From Vibrio palustris (GTDB lineage Bacteria; Pseudomonadota; Gammaproteobacteria; Enterobacterales; Vibrionaceae), in assembly GCF_024346995.1 (NCBI RefSeq), contig NZ_AP024887.1:1054001-1118000 (forward strand): DNA of 64,000 nt, read 5' to 3'. The position numbers and the translations under genes were made by a program. This document shows, piece after piece, positions 43,418 through 53,146 of the stretch; within the stretch, counting starts at the first letter, position 1; each line of letters begins with the position of its first letter. A model generated the notes under the pieces. It did not search any database. It was not told where the DNA came from and was given only the letters and a program-made list of their open reading frames with translations.

Positions 43418-43837
43418 ATGAATTCAGCCACCGTTGCTCAGTTTTACCAAGCGCTGAGCAAAGATAACCTCGATCAGTTACCAACGATCTATCATGATGA
43501 TGTTGTGTTTGAAGACTCTGCTCATCATGTCGAAGGTATTAACGCTTTAAGTGCTTATTTTACACAGCTCTACGAGAACGTTGAACAATGCCAGTTTGAA
43601 ATTGAGGAACAGCATGATCACGATGATGTTGGCTTTCTCGTATGGAGAATGACGCTCATTCATCCTAAATTAAATAGTGGTAAGCGTGTCATCGTACCTG
43701 GCGTCACACATCTCAAGTTTCAGGATGGAAAAGTCATCTTTCATCGCGATTATTTTGACATGGGACAAATGTTGTATGAGCAATTGCCTATACTCGGTAG
43801 TGTGATTCAATTCATCAAAAGGAAGCTTGGCCAATGA
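43418..43837 (+). CDS. NTF2-like (SnoaL-type) protein, first gene of the lipid operon
   Basis: A 139-residue protein with the small cone-shaped NTF2 fold: FYQALSKDNLDQLPTIYHDDVVFEDSAH, EGINALSAYFTQLYENV and VTHLKFQDGKVIFHRDYFDMGQMLYEQLP. Proteins of this fold bind small hydrophobic molecules or act as isomerases/cyclases. It overlaps the following SDR by ATGA. Its role in the operon is not known; binding a fatty-acid intermediate is a reasonable guess. Confidence 0.82.
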   Translation: MNSATVAQFYQALSKDNLDQLPTIYHDDVVFEDSAHHVEGINALSAYFTQLYENVEQCQFEIEEQHDHDDVGFLVWRMTLIHPKLNSGKRVIVPGVTHLKFQDGKVIFHRDYFDMGQMLYEQLPILGSVIQFIKRKLGQ

Positions 43838-44574
43838 CCTGTGTATTAATTACTGGCGCAACATCGGGGATCGGATTGCAACTCGCGACAGACTACGCTA
43901 AAGAGGGCTGGTCAGTACTGGCTTGTGGACGTAATCAGTCACAACTCGATGAACTTGCCATTCAATACCCTAATATTACACACGTTGCTTTTGATGTTAC
44001 AGACGCAGAGCAAGTGCATACTTCGTTCCGTGATTTACCTCATTTCCCCGATTTATGGTTATTAAATGCGGGAACCTGTGAATACATTGAAAATGGCGAG
44101 ATGGACAGTACGCTAGTTAAGCGGGTCATGGATGTCAATTTCTATGGAATGCTCCATTGTATTGAGGCGCTTCAATCGCTATTACGTCATGGTGATCACG
44201 TCGCCGTTGTCAGCTCGATCGCCGGCGAAATGGTATTACCAAAGTCACAGGCCTATGGTGCATCGAAAGCGGCGATCAGTTATGTGATGAATGTACAAGC
44301 GGCTGAGTGGGCACAACAAGGTATTAGCACTTCTATTGTCTATCCTGGTTTTGTGAAAACTCCGTTGACCGATAAAAATACCTTCGATATGCCCATGATG
44401 ATTCCGGTAGAAGAAGCGTCGGTTAAAATCCGCAAACAATTAGCTAAACGAAAATCACATATTTATGTTCCTTGGATCTTTACTGCTATTGTCAGATTCA
44501 TTGCTCTGTTTCCCTATGCATGGCAGCAGAAACTGGTCAGGAAATTAATTAAATCAGAAGGAGAGCAGTCATGA
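43834..44574 (+). CDS. Short-chain dehydrogenase/reductase
   Basis: A 246-residue NAD(P)-dependent oxidoreductase. The Rossmann motif TGATSGIG (residues 7-14), NAG at ~77 and catalytic SSIAG...YGASK (Ser ~129, Tyr ~143, Lys ~147) are complete. The C-terminus has an amphipathic or membrane-leaning stretch (YVPWIFTAIVRFIALFPYAWQQ), which suggests contact with a membrane lipid substrate. It overlaps both neighbours by ATGA. Substrate unknown. Confidence 0.88.
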   Translation: MTCVLITGATSGIGLQLATDYAKEGWSVLACGRNQSQLDELAIQYPNITHVAFDVTDAEQVHTSFRDLPHFPDLWLLNAGTCEYIENGEMDSTLVKRVMDVNFYGMLHCIEALQSLLRHGDHVAVVSSIAGEMVLPKSQAYGASKAAISYVMNVQAAEWAQQGISTSIVYPGFVKTPLTDKNTFDMPMMIPVEEASVKIRKQLAKRKSHIYVPWIFTAIVRFIALFPYAWQQKLVRKLIKSEGEQS

Positions 44575-45851
44575 AAGTGGCCATTATTGGGGCTGGTATT
44601 TCAGGATTAACGACTGCGTATTACTTGCAATCCCAACATGATATTACGGTGTTTGAAGCCAATGATTATATTGGGGGTCATACGGCAACGGTTGATGTTA
44701 ATGTGCAAGAGCAGCCTTATGCGGTAGACACAGGGTTTATTGTTTATAACGATCGTACTTATCCTAATTTTATGCATCTAATGCAAGAGATTGGTGTGAA
44801 AGGTAAAGCGACAGAAATGAGCTTTAGCGTGAAAAATGACGGTAATGGACTGGAGTATAACGGTCATACGATTGGGACTTTATTTGCGCAAAAACGTAAC
44901 CTATTGAATGTTAAATTTTATCGTTTTATTGCCGATATTTTACGTTTTAATCAATTAGCTAAAGCAGCAATCGATGAGCAATCACGCGTACAAACTCTCG
45001 ATGAATTTCTTGATAAACATGGCTTTAATGCTTACTTTTGCGAAAATTATATTTTACCAATGGGCGCGGCTATTTGGTCATCAAGCCTAGCCGATATGCG
45101 TCAATTTCCGCTCGATTTCTTCTTACGTTTCTTCCTCAATCATGGCTTGCTCGATGTTACCAATCGTCCGCAGTGGTACGTTATTGAGGGAGGCTCACGC
45201 AGTTATATAGACCCATTAACACAAGGGTTTAGCGATCGGATTCGTTTAAATTCTCCAGTAAGTTCTGTGGTACGTTCACACTCCGGCGTCACAGTAACCA
45301 GTAATGGCGTGACAGAGCAGTTTGATGAAGTGGTGTTTGCCTGCCATAGCGATCAAGCTAAGCGTATGCTTAGCGATGCGACCAGCCTTGAGCAAGAAAT
45401 TTTAGGGGCGATTCCGTATCAAGCCAATGACGTGACCTTACATACCGATACAACCATATTGCCTAAACACCAATCGGCGTGGGCGTCTTGGAATTATTGG
45501 TTAGCAGGGGAGAAAAACGAAGAAAAACGTCTTCCGGCTGTTACGTATAATATGAATATTTTGCAACAGATTGACGCTCCACACACCTTCTGCGTGACGT
45601 TAAACCGCGATAATGCCATTGATCCGACGAAAATCTTACGTCAATTTACTTACCATCATCCCGTTTTTACTGTTGACGGGTTACGCGCCCAACGGCGACG
45701 TAATGAAATTAACGGACACCAGCATGTGTGGTTCTGTGGCGCTTATTGGTATAACGGATTTCATGAAGATGGTGTGCGTAGTGCGTTAGATGTTGTGACT
45801 GCGATGAATGCCTATATGGACAGTACACAGTCTGACCAAGGGGCGGCATAA
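44571..45851 (+). CDS. FAD-dependent oxidoreductase (amine-oxidase/desaturase-like)
   Basis: A 426-residue flavoprotein. The dinucleotide-binding motif VAIIGAGISGLTTAYYL starts at residue 3, followed by the FAD ribose glutamate in FEANDYIGGHTATVD. The C-terminal FAD block is VWFCGAYWYNGFHEDGVRSALDVV. It belongs to the NAD(P)-binding-8/amine-oxidase-like group that sits next to DUF1365 and Cfa-like genes in many proteobacteria; related proteins act as lipid desaturases. It overlaps DUF1365 by one base (TAATG). Confidence 0.88.
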   Translation: MKVAIIGAGISGLTTAYYLQSQHDITVFEANDYIGGHTATVDVNVQEQPYAVDTGFIVYNDRTYPNFMHLMQEIGVKGKATEMSFSVKNDGNGLEYNGHTIGTLFAQKRNLLNVKFYRFIADILRFNQLAKAAIDEQSRVQTLDEFLDKHGFNAYFCENYILPMGAAIWSSSLADMRQFPLDFFLRFFLNHGLLDVTNRPQWYVIEGGSRSYIDPLTQGFSDRIRLNSPVSSVVRSHSGVTVTSNGVTEQFDEVVFACHSDQAKRMLSDATSLEQEILGAIPYQANDVTLHTDTTILPKHQSAWASWNYWLAGEKNEEKRLPAVTYNMNILQQIDAPHTFCVTLNRDNAIDPTKILRQFTYHHPVFTVDGLRAQRRRNEINGHQHVWFCGAYWYNGFHEDGVRSALDVVTAMNAYMDSTQSDQGAA

Positions 45852-46588
45852 TGACCTTGTCGAGTAGAATCATGATAGGAGAAGTACGCCACAGGCGTTT
45901 TACGCCGAGTCGTCATGATTTGAATTATGGGCTATTTATGCCGTGTATTGATTTAGATGAGTGGCACTCACTCAAAACCTCCGTGTGGGGATTGGGGGAA
46001 TCTTGGTGGCATTGGGCTCGTTTAAAACGTGCTGATTATGTAGGTGGAAAAGGTGACTTTAAAGCCGCGGTGCAAGACAAAGTTCATGAGTTAACGGGAA
46101 CGCGGGTGTCCGGCAAGGTGGTCGCGTTGATTCATTTACGTTATTTAGGAATGTATTTCAGTCCGGTTAATTTTTACTACTTATATGACGAATCAGGCAA
46201 GTTTCGTTATCTACTGGCGGAGGTCAGTAATACGCCTTGGAATGAACGTCACTATTATGCGGTATCGGCAGATGAGCATGAACCTCATAATGGCTGGCAG
46301 CAACCAAAAACCTTTCACGTATCACCTTTCAATCCAATTGATCAAGGCTATCAGTGGAAGATTAGACCATTAACCGACAAGGTTTTTGTTCACCTTGAGT
46401 GTCACCGTAATGATAAAGAGTTTGATGCAACACTGTTAATGAAAGGTGTCCCCTTCACCACGCGGCAGTTGTTCGGTTTATTATTAAAAACGCCCGTGAT
46501 GACAATAAAAGTGGTGGCGGGGATTTATTGGGAAGCGTTTAAGCTATGGCGTAAAAAGGTACCCATTTATGATCACCCAGAACGCTAG
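45851..46588 (+). CDS. DUF1365 family protein
   Basis: A 245-residue protein with the DUF1365 signatures GEVRHRRFTPSRHDLNYGLFMPCIDLDEW, VALIHLRYLGMYFSPVNFYYLYD and EVSNTPWNERHYY. A hydrophobic stretch near the end (TPVMTIKVVAGIYWEAFKLW) suggests membrane association. DUF1365 proteins have no settled activity; they are consistently linked to Cfa-like methyltransferases and, in Rhodobacter, to a singlet-oxygen-induced fatty-acid pathway. It ends 28 bp before the methyltransferase gene. Confidence 0.9.
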   Translation: MTLSSRIMIGEVRHRRFTPSRHDLNYGLFMPCIDLDEWHSLKTSVWGLGESWWHWARLKRADYVGGKGDFKAAVQDKVHELTGTRVSGKVVALIHLRYLGMYFSPVNFYYLYDESGKFRYLLAEVSNTPWNERHYYAVSADEHEPHNGWQQPKTFHVSPFNPIDQGYQWKIRPLTDKVFVHLECHRNDKEFDATLLMKGVPFTTRQLFGLLLKTPVMTIKVVAGIYWEAFKLWRKKVPIYDHPER

Positions 46589-46616
46589 AATAAGAAAAAT
46601 CTAAGGAGAAACCTCG

Positions 46617-47861
46617 ATGTTAGACACGTCTTCCATTCGAATGAATCAAAAATTGACGATCTGGCATAAGGGCGCACGTGCAACCATACTAAAAGCCTTA
46701 TCGGTTGTGTACTTTGGCCAATTATCTATTCGTGAGCTCTATGAGCAGGATGCAGAATCGGCGGTAATGGAATTTGGACAAGCTAACGTGGGGCAGCCTC
46801 ATGTGTCGATTGACGTTCATCATCCCGATTTTTATGTGCGCTTATTGAAAGGTGGCAGTATTGGCGGAGCTGAAGCTTATATTGATAAATTATGGGATAC
46901 CTCAGATTTGACCACCTTAGTAGAGATTATGGCGAAGAACCAAGCCATGCTCGATGAAATCGAAGCTAAATCTGGCTGGTGGACACGTCAAGCGACCAAA
47001 GTCGGCCATTGGTTGAAACGTAACACGATTGATCAAGCCAAAAACAATATTTTAGCCCACTATGATTTAGGGAATGATCTGTATGAGACGTTTTTGGATA
47101 AAGACATGCTTTATTCAAGTGCGTTGTACGTTGATGAAAACGAGACATTAGAGCAGGCTCAACATCAAAAAATGGCGCGTTTATGTCAGCAATTAGCATT
47201 AACCGCTGATGATCATGTAATTGAAATCGGCACTGGGTGGGGGGCAATGGCGATTTATATGGCGTCGCATTACGGTTGCCATGTTACCACGACAACGATT
47301 TCTGATGAGCAATATCGCTATGCAAAAGCTCGTATTGAAGAGCAAGGTCTGACTGACCGTATTACCTTGCTAAAACAAGATTATCGCTTACTTGAAGGGC
47401 AATACGATAAGCTGGTTTCGATTGAAATGATCGAAGCGGTAGGTAAGCAATATTTGCCTTCTTATATTACTCAATGTCAGCAACTGCTTAAGCCAAATGG
47501 CATTATGGCATTGCAAGCCATTACTATTACCGACCAACGCTTTGACTATTATGGGCGTAATGTCGATTTTATTCAGAAGTATATTTTCCCAGGAGGATTC
47601 CTTCCTTCAGTGACGGTTTTAGCCAACGCTGCGACTCAAAATACGGATTTCGTCATACGTGATTTGCATGATTTTGGTGACGACTATGGGAAAACACTAC
47701 GTGAATGGCGTAAACGCTTTGAAGCCCAATTGCCACGTGTTAAAACGCTTGGGTATGATGAGCGTTTTATCCGCTTGTGGCGATTTTATTTTTGCTATTG
47801 CGAAGGTGGGTTTAAAGCGCGCAGTATCTCCGTGATCCATATGACCTTGACGCGTTCTTAG
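46617..47861 (+). CDS. Cfa-like SAM-dependent methyltransferase, diverged active site
   Basis: A 414-residue cyclopropane-fatty-acid-synthase-family enzyme acting on unsaturated acyl chains of phospholipids. The N-terminal lipid-binding part ends around HYDLGNDLYETFLDKDMLYSSALY (~143-170), and the SAM-binding motif is VIEIGTGWGAMA (~202-213). Compared with E. coli CFAS, the YSC cysteine (Cys139) is Ser here (LYSSALY) and His266 of LHTIGS is Gln (LQAITI). The glutamate of MIEAVG and tyrosine of DYGKTL remain. It may therefore make a methylated or other product rather than a cyclopropane. AAGGAGAA precedes the ATG. Confidence 0.88.
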   Translation: MLDTSSIRMNQKLTIWHKGARATILKALSVVYFGQLSIRELYEQDAESAVMEFGQANVGQPHVSIDVHHPDFYVRLLKGGSIGGAEAYIDKLWDTSDLTTLVEIMAKNQAMLDEIEAKSGWWTRQATKVGHWLKRNTIDQAKNNILAHYDLGNDLYETFLDKDMLYSSALYVDENETLEQAQHQKMARLCQQLALTADDHVIEIGTGWGAMAIYMASHYGCHVTTTTISDEQYRYAKARIEEQGLTDRITLLKQDYRLLEGQYDKLVSIEMIEAVGKQYLPSYITQCQQLLKPNGIMALQAITITDQRFDYYGRNVDFIQKYIFPGGFLPSVTVLANAATQNTDFVIRDLHDFGDDYGKTLREWRKRFEAQLPRVKTLGYDERFIRLWRFYFCYCEGGFKARSISVIHMTLTRS

Positions 47862-47864
47862 CGG

Positions 47865-48353
47865 ATGTGGCAACTACTGGTTATTTCTATATGGTTTCAA
47901 GCACTGTGGTTTATGGCAGTGCTTGGCCAAACGGAGTGGCAATGGGGTAGTACCGCCTTGCTCGGCGTTACGTTGGTCGCGAGCTTGAAATGTAATCAAT
48001 CACGTTGGCGATGGTGGGCTGGTGTCACCTTGATCGGCATTGTGTTAGATAGTTTGAATACGCTATTAGGTTTATTTCAGTTTACAACGGCTGTTATTCC
48101 AATCTGGTTAATGGTGTTATGGGGCGCATTTGCATGGTACAGCTGGTATCTTATGCCGATTATGACGCGTTGGCCGCGTCCAATACAGGTATTAGGCAGT
48201 GGCTTGAGTGGTAGTTTAAGCTACCTTGCTGGCGCTCATTGGCAAGCGGTGGAATTGCCACAAGGTCAAGTTATCAGTGTTATCATACTTATTTTGGAAT
48301 GGGCGATATTAATACAGTACTTGATTTGGAAAAGAGAGCAGAATCATGATTAA
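47865..48353 (+). CDS. DUF2878 small membrane protein
   Basis: A 162-residue very hydrophobic protein with about five membrane helices (MWQLLVISIWFQALWFMAVLG at the N-terminus; WAGVTLIGIVLDSLNTLLGLF; IPIWLMVLWGAFAWYSW). DUF2878 has no known activity. It is separated from the methyltransferase by 3 bp and overlaps the next gene by 8 bp. Confidence 0.85.
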   Translation: MWQLLVISIWFQALWFMAVLGQTEWQWGSTALLGVTLVASLKCNQSRWRWWAGVTLIGIVLDSLNTLLGLFQFTTAVIPIWLMVLWGAFAWYSWYLMPIMTRWPRPIQVLGSGLSGSLSYLAGAHWQAVELPQGQVISVIILILEWAILIQYLIWKREQNHD

Positions 48354-48870
48354 GCGTGGATTAATACTGACAATAATAGCGATGTTATTTAGCCACGCTG
48401 CTCTGGCTCAGGGAAGTCAATGGCAGCAATGGCCGCGTGTTGGCCAGGCGCATTTTACTTGGTTGTGGTTTGATGTGTACGATTCCACTCTACACGCTCC
48501 AAATGGTAAGTATGTCAACCTTGCTTCGCCGCTAGCTTTACATATTACGTATCGGCGTACTATTTCGGCAGAAGACTTATTGACTGCAACGGATAAACAA
48601 TGGAAAAAACTCAATTATAAGAAAGATGACATTGCACAATGGATGAATACACTGAAGAAGGTTTTTCCCTCAGTAAAGGATGGGGATCAACTGGTGTACC
48701 AGTCGAATGGTAAAACAGGGACTTTCTATTTTAAGCCGACGACTCAGTCTGAGTTTAAAACGATTGGAGAAATCACCGATAGCACATTTAATCGCGCGTT
48801 TTTGTCGATTTGGCTATCAGAGAATAGTCAGTACCCAGACCTAAGAAATCAACTTATTGGAGGGACTTGA
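48346..48870 (+). CDS. Chalcone-isomerase-like periplasmic protein
   Basis: A 174-residue exported protein with a signal peptide (1-21, ending HAALA). The body has the bacterial chalcone-isomerase-like (fatty-acid-binding) pattern: VGQAHFTWLWFDVYDSTLHAP, LHITYRRTISAEDLLTATDKQW and RAFLSIWLSENSQYPDLRNQLIG. Plant members with this fold bind fatty acids, so a periplasmic acyl-chain binding role is possible. The C-terminal IWLSENS is the family hallmark. Confidence 0.83.
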   Translation: MIKRGLILTIIAMLFSHAALAQGSQWQQWPRVGQAHFTWLWFDVYDSTLHAPNGKYVNLASPLALHITYRRTISAEDLLTATDKQWKKLNYKKDDIAQWMNTLKKVFPSVKDGDQLVYQSNGKTGTFYFKPTTQSEFKTIGEITDSTFNRAFLSIWLSENSQYPDLRNQLIGGT

Positions 48871-48872
48871 TA

Positions 48873-49415
48873 ATGGCTAAGTGTTTTTTATGGATAAAAA
48901 AAGTCAGTGTACTACTGATGACCGTCTGTCTGCTAAGTAGTTGTAGTGCCGATATTAATGATTATAAAGGAACTACGCCTAAGTTTGATCTCTTCGAATA
49001 TTTTCAGGGAGATATCGAGGCTTGGGGAATGGTTAAAGATTATACTAATAAACAAACTCGCCGCTTTCATGTCAATGTCCGAGGTGAGGTTGATGGCGAT
49101 ACTCTCACTTTGCATGAAGACTTTGTTTATGATGATGGTGAAACGGACACTCGCGTTTGGACCATCACTCGTCAAGGAGATGGACGTTATCTGGGTAAAG
49201 CAGGGGATATTATTGGTGATGCGACCGGTCAAGTGGTCGGCAATGCTTTGCAATGGCAATACGATTTTCGTTTAAAAACGGATGAGCGTGAAATTGATGT
49301 CCATTTTGATGACTGGATGTACCGTCAAGATGACCGTCATTTGTTTAATACCACAAGTATTACCAAATGGGGCGTAGAAGTCGGTGAAGTGACATTATTT
49401 TTCACAAAACAATAA
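48873..49415 (+). CDS. DUF3833 lipoprotein
   Basis: A 180-residue lipoprotein. The signal peptide ends in the lipobox LLSSC, with Ser-Ala after the cysteine, so it should go to the outer membrane via the Lol system. The DUF3833 body runs FDLFEYFQGDIEAWGMVKDYTNKQTRRF, VGNALQWQYDF and TSITKWGVEVGEVTLFF. The ATG at 48873 has GGAGGG upstream; the frame is open two codons earlier from a TTG. It is the last gene of the operon, 2 bp after the chalcone-isomerase-like gene. Confidence 0.88.
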   Translation: MAKCFLWIKKVSVLLMTVCLLSSCSADINDYKGTTPKFDLFEYFQGDIEAWGMVKDYTNKQTRRFHVNVRGEVDGDTLTLHEDFVYDDGETDTRVWTITRQGDGRYLGKAGDIIGDATGQVVGNALQWQYDFRLKTDEREIDVHFDDWMYRQDDRHLFNTTSITKWGVEVGEVTLFFTKQ

Positions 49416-49451
49416 TGTGAATACGTCAGTAGCGGTCATTATTCTATGATG

Positions 49452-49480
49452 AAAAAGGGAGCATATAGGCTCCCTTTTTT
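49452..49480. terminator. Bidirectional terminator between the lipid operon and purB
   Basis: AAAGGGAGC / GCTCCCTTT with A and T runs on both sides, between convergent genes. Confidence 0.9.
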
Positions 49481-49496
49481 GTTTACATATACGAGA

Positions 49497-50888
<1,392 letters not shown>

Positions 50889-50927
50889 TTAAAGGTTTGA
50901 GTAAAAAGGGTAACGAAGAGCCATCAT

Positions 50928-51545
50928 TTATATGTGCTGCAAAATTTGCTTGGCTTGCTCGACCATTTTCTTACGGCCGAAAATAAGATGACGACGTTTT
51001 CCACCAACCTGATTCCATAATACGGCACAACGAATGCCGCCAAGTAGCAAGGCGCGTACTTTATTTTGGCTAGTGGTTTGTTGTAATACAGCTGGGGTTC
51101 CAGTTATTTGAATGCGTGGGCCGATTGGGCTAATGACATCGAGATAAACACTGGCGAGGTTACTGAGCATTTGATCTTCAAGTAAATCAAAATGTTCAGT
51201 TTGGCGAGATAACATATCCAAGCGATCGCCTAATTGAGACATGGCATCGTTACGTCCAGATAGCTTCTTTTGTAACGCGAGCAAACTGATGATATAGCGA
51301 GTCAGCTCACTGCCATTGGTTGAGCCATCGATACCATTCACCATGGTTTCTAAACCCAGTTTGAGGTTGCGTTCGTGCCCAAAGACACTGACTGTGTCTT
51401 TGGGATCCATACAAATAATTGCCCGGAGGGAGGTTTCAAACGCGTCTTTATCACATTGACCATTGCGTGCAACTTGTTGAACAAGCGCTGCCGCTTGGCA
51501 TAAACCAGCAAAAGCAATAGTACGGTCGTATAGTGTGTTAGCCAC
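50928..51545 (-). CDS. hflD: High-frequency lysogenization protein HflD homologue
   Basis: A 205-residue, mainly helical, peripheral membrane protein. [29 protein letters not shown] and the C-terminal [30 protein letters not shown] are typical. In E. coli HflD binds phage lambda CII; its cellular role next to mnmA and purB is unknown. It lies 16 bp after mnmA. Confidence 0.95.
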   Translation of the reverse strand: MANTLYDRTIAFAGLCQAAALVQQVARNGQCDKDAFETSLRAIICMDPKDTVSVFGHERNLKLGLETMVNGIDGSTNGSELTRYIISLLALQKKLSGRNDAMSQLGDRLDMLSRQTEHFDLLEDQMLSNLASVYLDVISPIGPRIQITGTPAVLQQTTSQNKVRALLLGGIRCAVLWNQVGGKRRHLIFGRKKMVEQAKQILQHI

Positions 51546-51561
51546 GTAATAGCTCCTTTAT

Positions 51562-52683
51562 TTACAAATAAACGCGAGATTCAATGATACCGCCACCAAG
51601 ACAGACGTCGCCTTGATAAAATACTGCTGATTGACCTGGTGTCACCGCCACTTGTGGGTCATCAAATACGACATTAACACGGTCATTATCGATTGGTGTT
51701 ACCTCACAGGCGATGTCCGTTTGGCGATAGCGTGTTTTCACCGTGCAGCGTAATGTGTCAGTTAAAGGTTCTTGGCTAATCCAGTTCATTTGTGATGCCA
51801 CTAAACCGGTGGACTTTAGCAGTGGATGATCACCACCTTGAACCGCGATTAATACGTTGCGTTTAAGATCTTTCTCGGCGACATACCAAGGTAATTCACT
51901 GCCATTTTTAAGACCGCCAATATGCAAGCCCTTACGCTGACCAAGCGTATGATACATTAAGCCTTGATGTTGCCCAATAATGTCCCCTTCTGGGGTTTCA
52001 ATATTACCTGGTTGAGCAGGAAGGTATCGTGATAAAAATTCAGTAAACTTACGTTCACCAATAAAACAAATACCGGTCGAATCTTTTTTCTTCGCAGTAA
52101 TGAGGCCTTGCTCTTCAGCAATGCGACGGACTTCCGGCTTTTCTAATTCGCCAACTGGGAATAAGCTACGCGCTACTTGCTGGTGGGTGAGAGCATGTAA
52201 GAAGTAACTTTGGTCTTTGTTTCCATCAAGACCACGTAACATCTGTGCTTTTTCACCATTTTCAGGGAAGCTGCGACGTACATAATGGCCCATCGCGATA
52301 TAATCTGCATCGAGCACTTCATCCGCGAATTCTAAAAAAGCTTTAAACTTAATTTCTTTATTGCATAGAATATCAGGGTTAGGGGTTCGGCCTGCTTTAT
52401 ATTCTTCAAGAAAATACTCAAAAACATTATCCCAGTATTCAGCCGCAAAATTGATTTTATGCAAATGGATACCAAGTTTGTCACATACCGCTTGAGCATC
52501 GGCGAGATCTTCTGCTGCTGTGCAATATTCTTCACCGTCGTCTTCTTCCCAGTTCTTCATGAACAGGCCTTCTACATGGTAGCCTTGTTGCTGAAGAAGG
52601 TAGGCCGATACCGATGAATCAACACCACCAGACATGCCTACAATCACTTTTTTCGGACTGTTTGCGCTAAGGTTCTCTGACAT
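51562..52683 (-). CDS. mnmA: tRNA-specific 2-thiouridylase
   Basis: A 373-residue enzyme inserting sulfur at U34 of tRNA-Glu, Gln and Lys. The PP-loop [15 protein letters not shown] (~residues 16-30) and the two catalytic cysteines, in [12 protein letters not shown] (~107) and [12 protein letters not shown] (~204), are present. It receives sulfur from the TusE relay. First gene of the cluster, and a single promoter upstream is likely. Confidence 0.96.
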   Translation of the reverse strand: MSENLSANSPKKVIVGMSGGVDSSVSAYLLQQQGYHVEGLFMKNWEEDDGEEYCTAAEDLADAQAVCDKLGIHLHKINFAAEYWDNVFEYFLEEYKAGRTPNPDILCNKEIKFKAFLEFADEVLDADYIAMGHYVRRSFPENGEKAQMLRGLDGNKDQSYFLHALTHQQVARSLFPVGELEKPEVRRIAEEQGLITAKKKDSTGICFIGERKFTEFLSRYLPAQPGNIETPEGDIIGQHQGLMYHTLGQRKGLHIGGLKNGSELPWYVAEKDLKRNVLIAVQGGDHPLLKSTGLVASQMNWISQEPLTDTLRCTVKTRYRQTDIACEVTPIDNDRVNVVFDDPQVAVTPGQSAVFYQGDVCLGGGIIESRVYL

Positions 52684-53146
52684 AACTTAATACCACTCAA
52701 TTAACTTGGAGACAGATTCTAACAGAAACATTTTTGCTAGGACAGTTCATTACTCTCGATCGCTAAAAATGCCATGAATAATGAATGAAAATCGAGCAAA
52801 GATACGCATTGATTTGCATTTATATGCGAAACGAGTTGGATTTAGCAAAGTGCTTAATGCGTTTGCGCTCAATGTATATGTAAAACCGACCATTACATTG
52901 TGAAGGTTTTGATTGAAAGTCGACATTTTATTAACATTAAACCGAGATATAAAGTTTACTGTCATTGTGTTTTTTATAATAAACACCCGCGAGTAGAAAA
53001 TATCAGACTGGCGCAATCGATTACTTTTTGTGTGTGTGTCGTTCTCTGTATTAGTAATCGTTTGCTATAATTCTAGACATTGTCGAACATGCTCGCACAG
53101 GGTAGAATTCCTGCCCATTTCTCTCCATTCGAATTTGTTGGGTATT
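52684..53146. other. mnmA-gsk divergent intergenic region
   Basis: 463 bp with no gene I trust. It must hold the mnmA promoter (minus) and the gsk promoter (plus); the latter has an extended -10 TGCTATAAT at 53063-53071 and two purine-repressor-like sites. An 88-codon open frame on the minus strand lacks any conserved feature. Confidence 0.6.
53013..53071 (+). promoter_or_regulatory. gsk promoter with two inverted PurR-like sites
   Basis: GCAATCGATTACT (53013-53025) and its near-perfect inverse AGTAATCGTTTGC (53053-53065) share 12 of 13 positions. They resemble half-degenerate PurR boxes (GCAAACGTTT core). An extended -10 box TGCTATAAT follows at once at 53063-53071. A purine repressor would overlap the polymerase site. 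Confidence 0.5.

Noticed and set aside
52750..53016. 88-codon minus-strand frame between mnmA and gsk
   Set aside because: No ribosome site, no recognisable domain, and it covers the likely promoter region of both genes.
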